Shown here: positions 49,971 to 58,800 of the stretch, in pieces
Layout of the letters: the number at the start of each line of letters is the position of its first letter
Numbering within the stretch: position 1 is the stretch's first letter
Assembly (NCBI GenBank): GCA_963712465.1
Contig: CAVQHY010000008.1
Location: forward strand, 620,001 to 684,000
DNA: 64,000 nt
Direction: 5' to 3'
Source of the DNA: CAVQHY01 sp963712465
GTDB lineage: Bacteria > Actinomycetota > Thermoleophilia > Gaiellales > Gaiellaceae
Translations under genes and position numbers: made by a program
The notes under the pieces: generated by a model
What the model was told of the DNA's origin: nothing
The model's input: the letters and a program-made list of their open reading frames with translations, nothing else
The model's database searches: none

Positions 49971-51059
49971 ATGGCCGGCAAGCTCTTGAAGGTCTGCTTC
50001 ATCCACCCGGGAGGTCGCGACAGCGCGGCCGCCCCCGACCACGTGGGCGAGGGACTCGCCGCACGGGAGCGTCCCGACAACGTTCGCGTCGTTCCCGATC
50101 GCCGGTCCGGCCGCACCCGTGCCGCGGTCGAGCGCCTGAAGCTCTGGGACAACGGGCGGCGCTTGCGGGCTCGCTTCCTCGACGGCGACCCGTCCGTGCA
50201 GCAGAGAATCGCGAACATCGCGCACGAGTGGGAGCAGTACACGAACCTGAAGCTCGACTTCGTCCGCGACGGCACGGCCGAGATCCGGATCTCCTTCCGC
50301 GATGCCGGCTTCTCCTGGTCGACGGTGGGCGTTGACTCGCTCCGCTCGCGCACCGAGCCGTCGATGAACTACGGCTGGCTCACGCCGACCACGAGCGAGC
50401 GCGAGTACCGCCGCGTCGTCCTGCACGAGTTCGGCCACGCTCTCGGCCTGATCCACGAGCACCAGAACCCGGCGGCCAAGGGGAAGATCCCGTGGGACAA
50501 GCCCAAGGTCTATGCGTACTACGCCCGCCAGGGCTGGGACAAGGACGCCGTCGACGAGAACATCTTCGAGGTGTACGCCGAGGACACCACCAACTTCAGC
50601 GCCTTCGACCCGACGTCGATCATGGAGTACGCCGTGCCGGACGAGCTGACGATCGGCTCCTACGCGATCGGCTGGAACACCGAGCTGTCCGAGAACGACA
50701 AGGAGTTCATGCGCCGCCAGTATCCGAAGGGCTCCCCGGGAACGGTCGAGCTCACCGTCGGAGACCCCCCACACGAGGCGGACCTCGCGGTCGGCGCCGA
50801 GGTCGACACGTACAGCTTCGAGGTGGCCGCCGCGGCCACGCACATCATGAGCACGAGCGGTACCACGGACGTCGTGATGACTCTCCACGGCCCCAACGAC
50901 GCCGGCGCCGTGCTCGCCTGGGACGACGACCGCGGGCGAGGCACCAACGCCCGCATCGTCCGAAAGCTCCAGCCGGGCGCCTACTGGCTCAGCGTCCGCC
51001 ACAAGACCCCAGGCGGAACGGGCACCTACGCGGTCGCGGTCAAGAAGCGCAAGGGCTGA
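49971..51059 (+). CDS. zinc metalloprotease (astacin/matrixin-like metzincin) with C-terminal beta domain
   Basis: A 362-residue metzincin peptidase. The zinc site is HEFGHALGLIHEH (H152, E153, H156, H162) and the Met-turn is SIMEYAVPD. Between them is a long insertion (KIPWDKPKVYAYYARQGWDKDAVDENIFEVYAEDTTNFSAFD-type region), as in astacin-like enzymes. Residues about 260-360 form a PPC-like beta-sandwich (AEVDTYSFEVAAAATHIMSTSGTTDVVMTLHGPNDAG). No signal peptide is visible, so export route and activation are unclear. GAGAGGAG precedes the ATG at 49971. A strong stem-loop terminator follows at 51092. Confidence 0.88.
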   Translation: MAGKLLKVCFIHPGGRDSAAAPDHVGEGLAARERPDNVRVVPDRRSGRTRAAVERLKLWDNGRRLRARFLDGDPSVQQRIANIAHEWEQYTNLKLDFVRDGTAEIRISFRDAGFSWSTVGVDSLRSRTEPSMNYGWLTPTTSEREYRRVVLHEFGHALGLIHEHQNPAAKGKIPWDKPKVYAYYARQGWDKDAVDENIFEVYAEDTTNFSAFDPTSIMEYAVPDELTIGSYAIGWNTELSENDKEFMRRQYPKGSPGTVELTVGDPPHEADLAVGAEVDTYSFEVAAAATHIMSTSGTTDVVMTLHGPNDAGAVLAWDDDRGRGTNARIVRKLQPGAYWLSVRHKTPGGTGTYAVAVKKRKG

Positions 51060-51091
51060 CGCCGCGAGGCGTCAGGAGGCCTCGTACGGCT

Positions 51092-51119
51092 GCCCGCGGC
51101 GGCCGGAGCCGCCGCGGGC
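51092..51119 (+). terminator. strong hairpin after the metalloprotease gene
   Basis: GCCCGCGGCGGC (51092-51103) pairs perfectly with GCCGCCGCGGGC (51108-51119) around CGGA, 33 nt after the stop, followed by TTGCCTT. It sits between convergent genes and probably stops both. Confidence 0.75.
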
Positions 51120-51155
51120 TTGCCTTGGGATCGGTCAGAGCGTCGACCGGCGTCC

Positions 51156-52355
51156 CTACGCGGTGCTGCAGTAGGCGCTGTCGATGAGCTTGAAGACGAG
51201 CGTGCCAGCCTGCTCTGGCCACGAGGCTCCGTCGAGGTTCACCATCAGCACGGCCTGCCGCGCACCGTCCGCGCTCGTGAACGCGAAGGTGGCGTAGCCG
51301 AAGCTGCCGGTATGGCCCCAGGCGGTGCCACAGGACGTCTGGGAACGCTCGAGCCCCAGACCGTAGCGCTTCCCCGGGGGACCGCCTTTGCCCTCTGAGA
51401 CTGTCTTCTTCATGGCGTTCAGCAACTTTGGCTCGAGCAGGCGCCCGGAGAGCAGCGCCCGATAGAAGTCCGCCACGTCAGTGGCCGTCGAGACGATCGC
51501 CCCTGCCGCCCACGGGTACGGGCTGATCCCCGTGACGTCAGTCGCGGGAGGCGTTCCGAACACGTAGTAGCCGTGCGCGTGCGCGCCCGCGATCCGCGGC
51601 GTGGTCGGGAACGTCGTGGAGGTGAGATGGACAGGCTGGAAGATGCGACGCTTCAGTTCGCTGCCGAGCGGCTTCTTGGTGACAGCCTCGACGATCAGCC
51701 CGGCGATGACGTAGTTCGTGTTCGAATACGAATGGCGGGCACCTGGCGCGAACAGTGGTTTGTGCGAAACGGCTATCTTGACGAGCTTGCGCGGCGCCCA
51801 GTGGTAGCCAAGGTTGCCGCTCAGATACGGCTTGAGGAGTCTCGGGTCGTTGGAGAAGTCAAAGAGGCCGCTCGTATGGTTCAGGAGCTGGCGGATCGTG
51901 ATCTTGTCGCCGTTCGGGATTGCACCGGGCAAGCGGCGCTCGACCGAGTCGTCGAGCGCGAGCTTCCCTTCGCCAACCAGCTGCAGAACGACGGTGGCCA
52001 CGTAACTCTTCGTCAGGCTCGCGATGCGGAAGCGGTCGTCTGGGCGCATCGGCGTCTGTCCTGCGATGTCGCCGAGCCCGCTCGCCAGGAGCACGGTTCG
52101 ATCCCCGTCACGGACGAGCAGGATCGCCCCCGGGACACCGGCAGCGACAAGCCCGTCAAGACCTTCCTGAAGCTCCAAGGCGCTCCCAGGTTGCCCCACC
52201 GCGCCCCGCGGGCCCGCACTATCGGATTCGGATATGGCCGCCAAACTGCTCGCCGCCGTCAAACCGACAAGCAGAACGGCCGAGACGACAACGACGACGA
52301 GCTTTCGACGCTGCCCACTTGGGCACGCCAGATGGTTCAGGAACGAGCTAGACAT
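51156..52355 (-). CDS. serine hydrolase, beta-lactamase / D-Ala-D-Ala carboxypeptidase family, secreted
   Basis: A 399-residue class C-type serine hydrolase with an N-terminal signal (KLVVVVVSAVLLVGLTAASSLAA). The nucleophile motif is S-x-x-K in RIASLTKSYVATVVLQLV. The second motif is Y-x-N in ARHSYSNTNYVIAGLIVE. The KTG-equivalent is HTGSFGYATFAF. RQLLNHTSGLFDFSND is typical of the family. It acts outside the membrane as a carboxypeptidase, esterase or peptidase; beta-lactam hydrolysis is not implied. AGGAGG lies 5 nt before the ATG at 52355. Confidence 0.88.
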   Translation of the reverse strand: MSSSFLNHLACPSGQRRKLVVVVVSAVLLVGLTAASSLAAISESDSAGPRGAVGQPGSALELQEGLDGLVAAGVPGAILLVRDGDRTVLLASGLGDIAGQTPMRPDDRFRIASLTKSYVATVVLQLVGEGKLALDDSVERRLPGAIPNGDKITIRQLLNHTSGLFDFSNDPRLLKPYLSGNLGYHWAPRKLVKIAVSHKPLFAPGARHSYSNTNYVIAGLIVEAVTKKPLGSELKRRIFQPVHLTSTTFPTTPRIAGAHAHGYYVFGTPPATDVTGISPYPWAAGAIVSTATDVADFYRALLSGRLLEPKLLNAMKKTVSEGKGGPPGKRYGLGLERSQTSCGTAWGHTGSFGYATFAFTSADGARQAVLMVNLDGASWPEQAGTLVFKLIDSAYCSTA

Positions 52356-52435
52356 GAACGCCTCCTAGCGCTCGCGTTTCCGCGTCGACCGGGTGGTCGA
52401 CACGAATCTCGGATAGACCGTGGCTGCGGCGAGGC

Positions 52436-52873
52436 TCATCGTCCGTCCTCGAGTACCTGCTTGAGCCTCGCGCAGTGGCCGGCGAACTGGCGTTTCAGGG
52501 TGCGACGCAGGAGGGGCTCGGCGAGGCGCAGGGCTCCGGTCGGCTGGCCGTGAGCGCCGAAGCGCATGAGGGTTCCGCTTGCGGTCGGCTCCAGGGTGAT
52601 CCGGGCATCGACCGGCAAGGCGCCTTCGACGACGTGCAGTGCGAACGCCCGGTCGGGCTCGTACTCGGACACTTCGACCAGCGACTCGAGCTCCTTGCCG
52701 CCCGCGCGGTGAACCTCGCGCAGGCGAGTGCCAAGCCCCAGCGGACCGTCTCCCTCCTGCACCGCCGACACGGTGTTGGTCTGCCAGGTAGCAAGCTTGT
52801 CGGGATCAGTGACGTAGGCGAAGACATCGGCGACGGGCCGCTCGATCTCCGTTTCGATCGTGAACTGGATCAT
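52436..52873 (-). CDS. SRPBCC (polyketide cyclase/START-like) protein
   Basis: A 145-residue START/Bet v1-like ligand-binding protein beginning MIQFTIETEIERPVADVFAYVTDPDKLATWQ, with the central LREVHRAGGKELESLVEVSEYEPDRAFALHV strands and a long C-terminal helix. An AAGGAAGGAAG stretch upstream of this ATG supports independent translation. The frame is, however, continuous with the upstream MFS gene. Family members bind hydrophobic ligands or modulate partners. Its role here may be tied to the exporter's substrate. Confidence 0.75.
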   Translation of the reverse strand: MIQFTIETEIERPVADVFAYVTDPDKLATWQTNTVSAVQEGDGPLGLGTRLREVHRAGGKELESLVEVSEYEPDRAFALHVVEGALPVDARITLEPTASGTLMRFGAHGQPTGALRLAEPLLRRTLKRQFAGHCARLKQVLEDGR

Positions 52874-54562
52874 CGGTGCTTCCTTCCTTGAGGAGTTCCT
52901 ACCGGGTGGCGAACGAGGTCCTGCGCCGGTACGGCCCCGTGTCCAGGGCCTGCGAGTGCCCGTCTCGGCGAAAGCGGTGTCCTCTCTGCGGCACCGGCGA
53001 CGAGCGCCCGCACGTGTCCGAACGGGGAAATCTGCGGCGACCTTTCTCGTGGCTGCCAAGAGCTCTCGCCCTGGGAGGAAGCGGGCTACGACGACGGCTG
53101 TGACCGCGGCGAGCGCGCCGGCGACAAGCAGGCCGGTGCTCATCGCTTGGGTGAACGCGTCGCCGGTCGTTGCAAGCAGGTCGGAGGCCGCTCTGGGTGG
53201 AAGGTTCGCGGCGATCGTGCTGGCGGCGCCGACCGAGTCCTCGGCGCGCGCTTGCGCCTCGGCGGGTAAGCCTGCGAGTGAGCCTTCGACGTCACTCGAG
53301 TAGAGCGAGCTGACGAGCGAGCCGACAACGGCAACGCCGAGCGCTCCCGAGACCATGCGCGCGACAGTGTTCGTGGCGGAGGCAACGCCCGACTTGGCTA
53401 CAGGGACTGCACCCACGACCGCGTCCGTGGCCGGCGCCATGACCCAGCCCATCGCCAACGTCAGGGCGAAGAACCACGCCGCCAGCGCGAGTGTGCCGGT
53501 GTCCGGCTCCAAGAGCACAGTCAGCGCGAACAGGATCGCGAGCCCCGTCAGGCCTGCTGCGACGACTCGGGAGCGGCCGAGCCGCCCGACGGCCTTGCTC
53601 GATGAGCCGGCCCCGATCATCAACCCGAGTGCCATCGGGCTCATGACTGCGCCCGCCTCGATCGCGCTGTAGCCGTGTGCGAACTGCAAGTACTGGGTCA
53701 GCACGAAGATTCCACCGAGCAAGACGAAGAAAGCGACGCTGACTGCCGCGGTGCCGACGCTGAAGCTGGCGCTGCGGAAGAAGCCGAGGTCGAGCATCGG
53801 CTCTTCGATGCGATGCTCCCACCACAGGAAGGCGCCGAGCAGCGCGACGGACGCCGCGAGGAGCCCGAGGATCAGACCGGATGTCCAGCCACGCTCAGCG
53901 GCTTCGATGATCGCGTATACGAGCAGGCTGAATCCGGCAGTGGAGAGCGCGGCCCCGAGCAGGTCGAACCTGCCGGGCCGGGGATCGCGGCTCTCGGGGA
54001 CGTAACGGATGCCGAGCAGCAGAGCCGCAGCCGCGAACGGCACGTTGACCATGAAGACGGACGACCAGTCGAACCACTCGAGCAGTAGCCCGCCGGTGAG
54101 CGGACCGAGCCCGATCCCGATCGCCGCCAGCGCCGCCCAGATGGCGATCGCCTTGCCGCGCTCCTTGCCGGTGAACAGGTTGGCGATGATCGAGAGGGTC
54201 GCGGGCATGATCAGCGCCGCGCCGACTCCCATAGCCGCGCGCACGGCGATCACCTGGTTGGCGGAGTCGGCGACCAGCGCGCCGAGGCTGGCGAGCCCGA
54301 AGATCGACACCCCGGCCTGGAGCGCGAGCTTGCGCCCGAAGCGGTCGCCGAGCGTGCCGAAGACGAGCAGCAGGCCGGCGAATACGAGCAGGTAGGAGTC
54401 AACCATCCACTGCAGCTTCGAAGGGGAAGCGCCGAGCTCGTCCTGCAGTGTGGGCAGGGCGACGTTGAGGATCGTGTTGTCGAGCCCGATGATGAAGAGG
54501 CTCAGCGACAGCACGCCGAGCGTCTTCCAACGGCGGGCGTGCTGGATGGGATCGACCGCCAT
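52436..54562 (-). CDS. MFS drug exporter (EmrB/QacA, 14 TMS) whose frame runs into the SRPBCC domain
   Basis: From ATG 54562 (AAAGGAG 8 nt upstream) the first about 500 residues form a DHA2-type exporter: SLFIIGLDNTILNVALPTLQDELGASPSKLQWMVDSYLLVFAGLLLVFGTLGDRFGRK (motifs D1 and A), then RGKAIAIWAALAAIGIGLGPLTGGLL (motif C) and 14 helices ending near VVVARFLPG. It exports hydrophobic drugs by proton antiport. No stop codon follows. An Arg/Gly-rich stretch of about 60 residues (RTRAGARRRCRREDTAFAETG) leads directly into the SRPBCC domain in the same frame. Either a real fusion of 708 residues or two genes whose intervening stop was lost or never needed. Confidence 0.8.
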   Translation of the reverse strand: MAVDPIQHARRWKTLGVLSLSLFIIGLDNTILNVALPTLQDELGASPSKLQWMVDSYLLVFAGLLLVFGTLGDRFGRKLALQAGVSIFGLASLGALVADSANQVIAVRAAMGVGAALIMPATLSIIANLFTGKERGKAIAIWAALAAIGIGLGPLTGGLLLEWFDWSSVFMVNVPFAAAALLLGIRYVPESRDPRPGRFDLLGAALSTAGFSLLVYAIIEAAERGWTSGLILGLLAASVALLGAFLWWEHRIEEPMLDLGFFRSASFSVGTAAVSVAFFVLLGGIFVLTQYLQFAHGYSAIEAGAVMSPMALGLMIGAGSSSKAVGRLGRSRVVAAGLTGLAILFALTVLLEPDTGTLALAAWFFALTLAMGWVMAPATDAVVGAVPVAKSGVASATNTVARMVSGALGVAVVGSLVSSLYSSDVEGSLAGLPAEAQARAEDSVGAASTIAANLPPRAASDLLATTGDAFTQAMSTGLLVAGALAAVTAVVVARFLPGRELLAATRKVAADFPVRTRAGARRRCRREDTAFAETGTRRPWTRGRTGAGPRSPPGRNSSRKEAPMIQFTIETEIERPVADVFAYVTDPDKLATWQTNTVSAVQEGDGPLGLGTRLREVHRAGGKELESLVEVSEYEPDRAFALHVVEGALPVDARITLEPTASGTLMRFGAHGQPTGALRLAEPLLRRTLKRQFAGHCARLKQVLEDGR

Positions 54563-54576
54563 ACGCTGCACTCCTT

Positions 54577-54840
54577 TCAGTTGTGCGGTTGAAGATCGAG
54601 GGACTCACGCATCGCTGAGCTGAAGCGACGGCCCCGGACAGCTGCGTACGCGAACGGGTGAGAGAAGGCGGCAAGTGCGTGCTCGCCCGGGACGTCGAGG
54701 TCGAACTCCTCGTCGAACCTCTCGTCGGCGACGGTGACCCTGACTCGGTCCGTCGTCTTGCTCCAGAGGAGCGACACTGCGAGGCCGTCAGCTCCGCGGC
54801 TCGCAAGTTCTTTCCAATCCTTGCTGACGGGGGTAGGCAC
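54577..54840 (-). CDS. small conserved hypothetical protein
   Basis: An 87-residue soluble protein, VPTPVSKDWKELASRGADGLAVSLLWSKTTDRVRVTVADERFDEEFDLDVPGEHALAAFSHPFAYAA. I recall near-identical short proteins in other actinobacteria but know no function; the fold looks beta-rich. The GTG at 54840 is chosen because AAGGGAG lies 7 nt upstream. It ends 15 bp before the MFS exporter start, so the two are probably one operon. The divergent LuxR-type regulator lies 190 bp away across an inverted repeat. Confidence 0.7.
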   Translation of the reverse strand: MPTPVSKDWKELASRGADGLAVSLLWSKTTDRVRVTVADERFDEEFDLDVPGEHALAAFSHPFAYAAVRGRRFSSAMRESLDLQPHN

Positions 54841-54965
54841 GACCGAGCTCCCTTGATCCGTTGACCTTTCGACAGTCGCACCCCACGTTCTCTCGCAGAA
54901 GGCGCGGTTCCATGCGGTGCTCTCGTCGTTTCGGAGGGATCGTCCGCGACGCCTGGGTGGCCTGT

Positions 54966-54998
54966 CTTCACCCAGTGACGGAATCACCCTGGGTGAAG
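54966..54998. promoter_or_regulatory. 10-bp inverted repeat between the hypothetical/MFS operon and the LuxR gene
   Basis: CTTCACCCAG (54966-54975) and CTGGGTGAAG (54989-54998) are exact reverse complements separated by 13 nt, with an inner GTGA/TCAC pair. The spacing suits a dimeric regulator. It lies 33 bp before the ATG of the LAL regulator and 126 bp before the small gene, so it may control either or both. Confidence 0.55.
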
Positions 54999-55030
54999 TC
55001 AACGGGTGTGGCGATGTACGCTCCGTCGCC

Positions 55031-57295
55031 ATGTCGACATTTGCGTCGACGGAAGTCGAGGAGGCTCCGCGCCCGCTTATCCAGTCGAAGCTGGAGGCTC
55101 CCGTCCCACGCGAGCGCGTCTCACGCCGCGAGCTTCTCGAGGTCTGCGCAGGCCCGCCGCGCAAGCTGACGCTGATCCGTGCCCCCGCCGGTTGGGGGAA
55201 GTCGACGCTGCTCGCCGATTGGCACGCGCTCGAGAGCGAGACACGGCCGTTCGCCTGGGTCGCGCTCGATGGCGGCGACAACGACCCGGTCCGGTTCTGG
55301 ACCTACGTCATCCATGCGCTTCGCACCCTCGACCCGAGCGCTGGCGAGGTCTCCCTTCCCATGCTGCGGGCTCCGCGGGTCAGCGTCGTCGACGACGTTC
55401 TCCCGGCGCTGTGCAACGAGCTCACGGCGCTGCCGCACCAGGTCGTGCTCGTGCTGGACGACTACCACTTGGTCAGGAACCCGGAGATCGACGAGGGTCT
55501 TTCTTTCCTTCTCGAGCACCTTCCCCAGACCCTCGAGCTTGTGCTCTCGAGCCGTTCTGAGCCGACGCTCCCGCTCGCCCGCCTCCGCGCCCGCGGCGAG
55601 CTGGCCGAGATCGACGCGCAACAACTTCGCTTCTCCGACGAGGAGGCCGACCTCTTTCTCAACGACCTGCACGGACTCGGGCTCGACCGTGCGGACGTCA
55701 TCCGGCTACGTGAGCTGACGGAGGGATGGGCGGCCGGCCTCTACCTTGCGACGCTCACCATCCGCGGCCGGGCAAGCGCGCACGAGTTCATCGAGGCGTT
55801 TGCGGGCGACAACCGCCATGTCGTCGATTACCTGAGCTCGGAGGTGCTGGCCGGCCTCTCCGAGGAGATGAAGAGCTTCCTGCTCCATACGTCCGTGCTC
55901 CAACGCCTCTGCGCCCCCCTCTGTGACGCCGTCACCGACCGACCTGGCTCGGTGCGCATGCTGCACGAGCTCGAGCGTTCGAACTTCTTCCTCATCCCCC
56001 TCGACGCGAAGCGCGAGTGGTACTGCTACCACCAGCTCTTTGGCGAGCTACTGCGCCACGAGCTCGCGCTCGCCGAGCCGCAGCATGCTCGCACGCTGCA
56101 TCGCCGTGCAAGCGCATGGCATCGAGAGCAGGGCGATCCGTCCGAGGCGATTCATCACGCTACGGCGGCAGGCGACGTCGCCGATGCCTCCGAGCTGATC
56201 CTTCGCCACTGGATCGAGTTCCGGAACGAGGCTCGCCTCGAGACCTTGCTCGCCTGGCTCGATGGTCTCCCGCCCCAGACGGTGACCGGCGATGCCCGAC
56301 TGTGTCTCGTGAGGGCATCGACGCTGCAAGAGGTCGGCCGGATCGTCGAGGCCGATCAGTGGCTCAACGCGGCCGCGCGGGGCGCGGCCGATGGCTCACT
56401 TCTGGCCGGCCCGGCCTCGGTTGCGTCCGGGGTGGCCGCGTGCCAGGCAATCAATCGGTACTTCCTCGGGGACGTGAGTGGGATAGCCGAGACGGCGCGA
56501 CCCGCGCTCGAGCTCGAGGAAGCCGGGTCTGACTATTGGCGAAGCGCTCTCCTCACCACCTTCGGCGTCTCAGTCTTCCTCGGAGGGAAGGGCCGGATCG
56601 CATCGGCCCTACTCGACGAAGCGGTGACGTCGGGCGAGCAATCCGGCCACTCCCTTGCGCTGATCCACGCCCTCGGCTGGTGCGCCGTCGTCCATGCGGA
56701 GATCGGTGAAACGGGGCGCGCCGAGCACGTGCTGGATGACACCGAAGCGCTGCGACGAAGGCAGACCGGGCTGACGAAGTACTCCGGCATGTCCATGACG
56801 CATGTTGCTCGCGGGAAGCTGCTCGAGAGCCAGGGCCAGCTGAGAGAGGCCGACGATTTTCTCGCCCAAGGCATAGAGCTGGCTCGACGAGGCGACGCCA
56901 AGTTCGACCTCTCGTACGGGCTTCTGACTCGCGCTGGGGTGAAGGGCGGTCTCGGCGATCGCCGCGCCGCGAAGGACATGCTGCGCGAGGCCCGCGAGAC
57001 GGCCGAGTCGTGCGTCGATCCGGGCGTGTTGCCGGAGCTCGTGGCGAGAGTCGAGCGCAGGCTCCGCCTTCTGCCAGGCCGCGCGACGCGAACGCCGTAT
57101 GAGGACGCCCTCAGCGACCGAGAGCTCGCCGTGCTCCGCCTGCTGGCGACCGATCTCACGCAACGGGAGATCGGTGAGGCGCTGTACGTCTCGTTCAACA
57201 CCGTCAAGACCCACGTGAAGAGCATCTTCCGCAAGCTCGACGTCGCCACACGCCCGGACGCGGTCTCGCGCGCCCGCGAGCTCAGTCTGCTCTGA
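55031..57295 (+). CDS. MalT/LAL-type LuxR-family transcriptional regulator
   Basis: A 754-residue ATP-dependent activator. Residues about 17-350 hold the STAND NTPase: Walker A APAGWGKST (51-59), Walker B VVLVLDDYHLV, sensor LVLSSRSEP and ELTEGWAAGLYLATLTIRG. The middle (about 350-680) is a tetratricopeptide-like helical region with YCYHQLFGELLRHEL and WHREQGDPSEAIHHATAAGD. The C terminus (about 695-754) is the LuxR HTH LSDRELAVLRLLATDLTQREIGEALYVSFNTVKTHVKSIFRKLDV. Such proteins respond to a ligand plus ATP. It probably governs the divergent hypothetical/MFS/SRPBCC genes. ATG 55031 gives the standard N terminus IQSKLEAP. Confidence 0.92.
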   Translation: MSTFASTEVEEAPRPLIQSKLEAPVPRERVSRRELLEVCAGPPRKLTLIRAPAGWGKSTLLADWHALESETRPFAWVALDGGDNDPVRFWTYVIHALRTLDPSAGEVSLPMLRAPRVSVVDDVLPALCNELTALPHQVVLVLDDYHLVRNPEIDEGLSFLLEHLPQTLELVLSSRSEPTLPLARLRARGELAEIDAQQLRFSDEEADLFLNDLHGLGLDRADVIRLRELTEGWAAGLYLATLTIRGRASAHEFIEAFAGDNRHVVDYLSSEVLAGLSEEMKSFLLHTSVLQRLCAPLCDAVTDRPGSVRMLHELERSNFFLIPLDAKREWYCYHQLFGELLRHELALAEPQHARTLHRRASAWHREQGDPSEAIHHATAAGDVADASELILRHWIEFRNEARLETLLAWLDGLPPQTVTGDARLCLVRASTLQEVGRIVEADQWLNAAARGAADGSLLAGPASVASGVAACQAINRYFLGDVSGIAETARPALELEEAGSDYWRSALLTTFGVSVFLGGKGRIASALLDEAVTSGEQSGHSLALIHALGWCAVVHAEIGETGRAEHVLDDTEALRRRQTGLTKYSGMSMTHVARGKLLESQGQLREADDFLAQGIELARRGDAKFDLSYGLLTRAGVKGGLGDRRAAKDMLREARETAESCVDPGVLPELVARVERRLRLLPGRATRTPYEDALSDRELAVLRLLATDLTQREIGEALYVSFNTVKTHVKSIFRKLDVATRPDAVSRARELSLL

Positions 57296-57354
57296 CCCTC
57301 CACACTCCAGCCCGGCACCTGCCGGCTAAGCGTCCGCCATAGGCGGCTCTGTGC

Positions 57355-58329
57355 TTACGAACCGCCGGAGGGCGTCGAGGGAAGCCGCCAGTGCCTGACC
57401 GCGTTCTCGCCCAGATAGAGCCTCCGGGTCTCCGCGGTCAGAAAATCGGCGTGGTCGACGATCGCCTGGAGAAGCTGGGGGTACTTGACTGCCCCTTCGA
57501 ACCAGGGCCAGTCCGTGGCCCAGGCGAGCTGCTGCGCGGGAACCCCCTCGGCGTAGACCGCGAGCTTTCGGAGGTAGGCACGGAATGGATATCGCCACTC
57601 GTCGGGCCACTCCATCAGGACTCCACCCAGGACGGACGTCGAGACGAGCACGTTCCCGTGCGACCGCGCGAGGTCGAACACGACGCGGATCTCATCGCCG
57701 AACGCGTCCGCGTTAGCGCCGTGGTTGAGCTGGAACGGCACGGTCGGATAGTCGCCCGCGAGCTCCGCGATCCCCTCGTACATCTCCGTGATCGTCGGGG
57801 TCGCGGGCGGCGCCGTGTCCTCGAGGCCGAATGCGACCCCTGCCTTCAGCTCCGCCGCAATGTCGACCGCCGCCCGGATCTCGGGCGCGTCGGGCCGCAA
57901 ATGCAGGTACGAGGGGAAGATCTTCACGCCGACGGCGCCACCGTCGAGCTCCTCGCGCAGGATCTCGAGCGCATCGGCGTGGCGCCGCGGGTCGTAGTAC
58001 GTCGTCACGTACTGGAGCCGGCCCGGATACCGCCGAGCCCAACCACGGGTGTAGCCGCGGCCGCCCATGAAGTCGGCCGGGGTGGAGTCATATCGCCGCA
58101 TGAAGTCGACGAAGTCGTACCCGTCATAGCCGATCACGATCGCCTGGTCGACACCGGCGCGTTCCATCTCGGCGACGAGCAGCGCACCCGAGTGCTCGGT
58201 CCGCGTGAACGGGTCGACGAGCGACATCTGGGGCGATGTCTCCGCCGGCCAGGCGCGCACGAAGACGTGCGTCTCGGTGTCGACGACACGATCCGCCGTG
58301 ATCGGAGCCGGGTCGCTCACGCTGGCCAA
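57355..58329 (-). CDS. amidohydrolase family protein (Amidohydro_2)
   Basis: A 324-residue TIM-barrel hydrolase/decarboxylase. The N-terminal metal motif is reduced to VVDTETHVFVRAW (the usual DxHxH is DTETH, so one His is missing). Other features are GVKIFPSYLHLRPDAPEIRAAVDIAAELKAGVAF, VPFQLNHGANADAF with the metal-type His, and the late barrel Asp in LAWATDWPWFEG. The C terminus YLGENAVRHWRLP is typical of the family. It acts on an aromatic or lactone-type small molecule; no substrate is assignable. It is divergent from the small barrel/RidA pair at 58462-59190, which may handle the same compound. Confidence 0.83.
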   Translation of the reverse strand: MASVSDPAPITADRVVDTETHVFVRAWPAETSPQMSLVDPFTRTEHSGALLVAEMERAGVDQAIVIGYDGYDFVDFMRRYDSTPADFMGGRGYTRGWARRYPGRLQYVTTYYDPRRHADALEILREELDGGAVGVKIFPSYLHLRPDAPEIRAAVDIAAELKAGVAFGLEDTAPPATPTITEMYEGIAELAGDYPTVPFQLNHGANADAFGDEIRVVFDLARSHGNVLVSTSVLGGVLMEWPDEWRYPFRAYLRKLAVYAEGVPAQQLAWATDWPWFEGAVKYPQLLQAIVDHADFLTAETRRLYLGENAVRHWRLPSTPSGGS

Positions 58330-58461
58330 CTCATGTACTCGATTGGGACCAACATCGCAGTCGCCTCACCATGAGAGCGTTTCACATGGCGGCAATGATT
58401 GAATCCTCTGCGCCCGGGAGCCGGGCCCAGCCGAAACGCCGTACGAGCCCAGGAGGTACGC

Positions 58462-58776
58462 GTGTACTACGTCGAGTTCTACTCACGCAAGCCGCACGTC
58501 ACCCCGGAAGAGTTCCGCCAGACCGTGCTGCGCACGGACGCGTACTGGGCCGAGGCGAACCCGAAGGATCGACCGGTTCTCGCGATCGGGCGAACGTGGC
58601 GCCTCGGCGGACCGCAGTACATCAAGGTCTGGGAGATACCCGACGCAGCCCGCATCGACGAATGGACCGAGCAGCGCCTGAGCGACCCGGCCGCACGCCA
58701 GGCGATCGAGGACTGGCTCGCCGTCGTCGACTGCGACGCCGGACTGTACGAGGACCTCGGCAACGAACAGCTCTGA
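58462..58776 (+). CDS. small dimeric alpha/beta-barrel-like protein (unknown)
   Basis: A 104-residue soluble protein beginning VYYVEFYSRKPHVTPEEFRQTVLRTDAYW and containing VLAIGRTWRLGGPQYIKVWEIPDAARIDEWTEQRLSD. The strand-helix pattern fits a ferredoxin-like dimeric barrel (EthD/muconolactone isomerase-like), but no specific family is recognised. AGGAGGT precedes the GTG at 58462. It lies 24 bp upstream of the RidA gene and is probably co-transcribed with it. Confidence 0.65.
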   Translation: MYYVEFYSRKPHVTPEEFRQTVLRTDAYWAEANPKDRPVLAIGRTWRLGGPQYIKVWEIPDAARIDEWTEQRLSDPAARQAIEDWLAVVDCDAGLYEDLGNEQL

Positions 58777-58800
58777 CACCAGGGAAGGAGAGGATCGGTC

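Noticed and set aside
55031..57295. Regulator as a classical quorum-sensing LuxR
   Set aside because: It has a STAND ATPase and a TPR-like middle region rather than an acyl-homoserine-lactone-binding domain.
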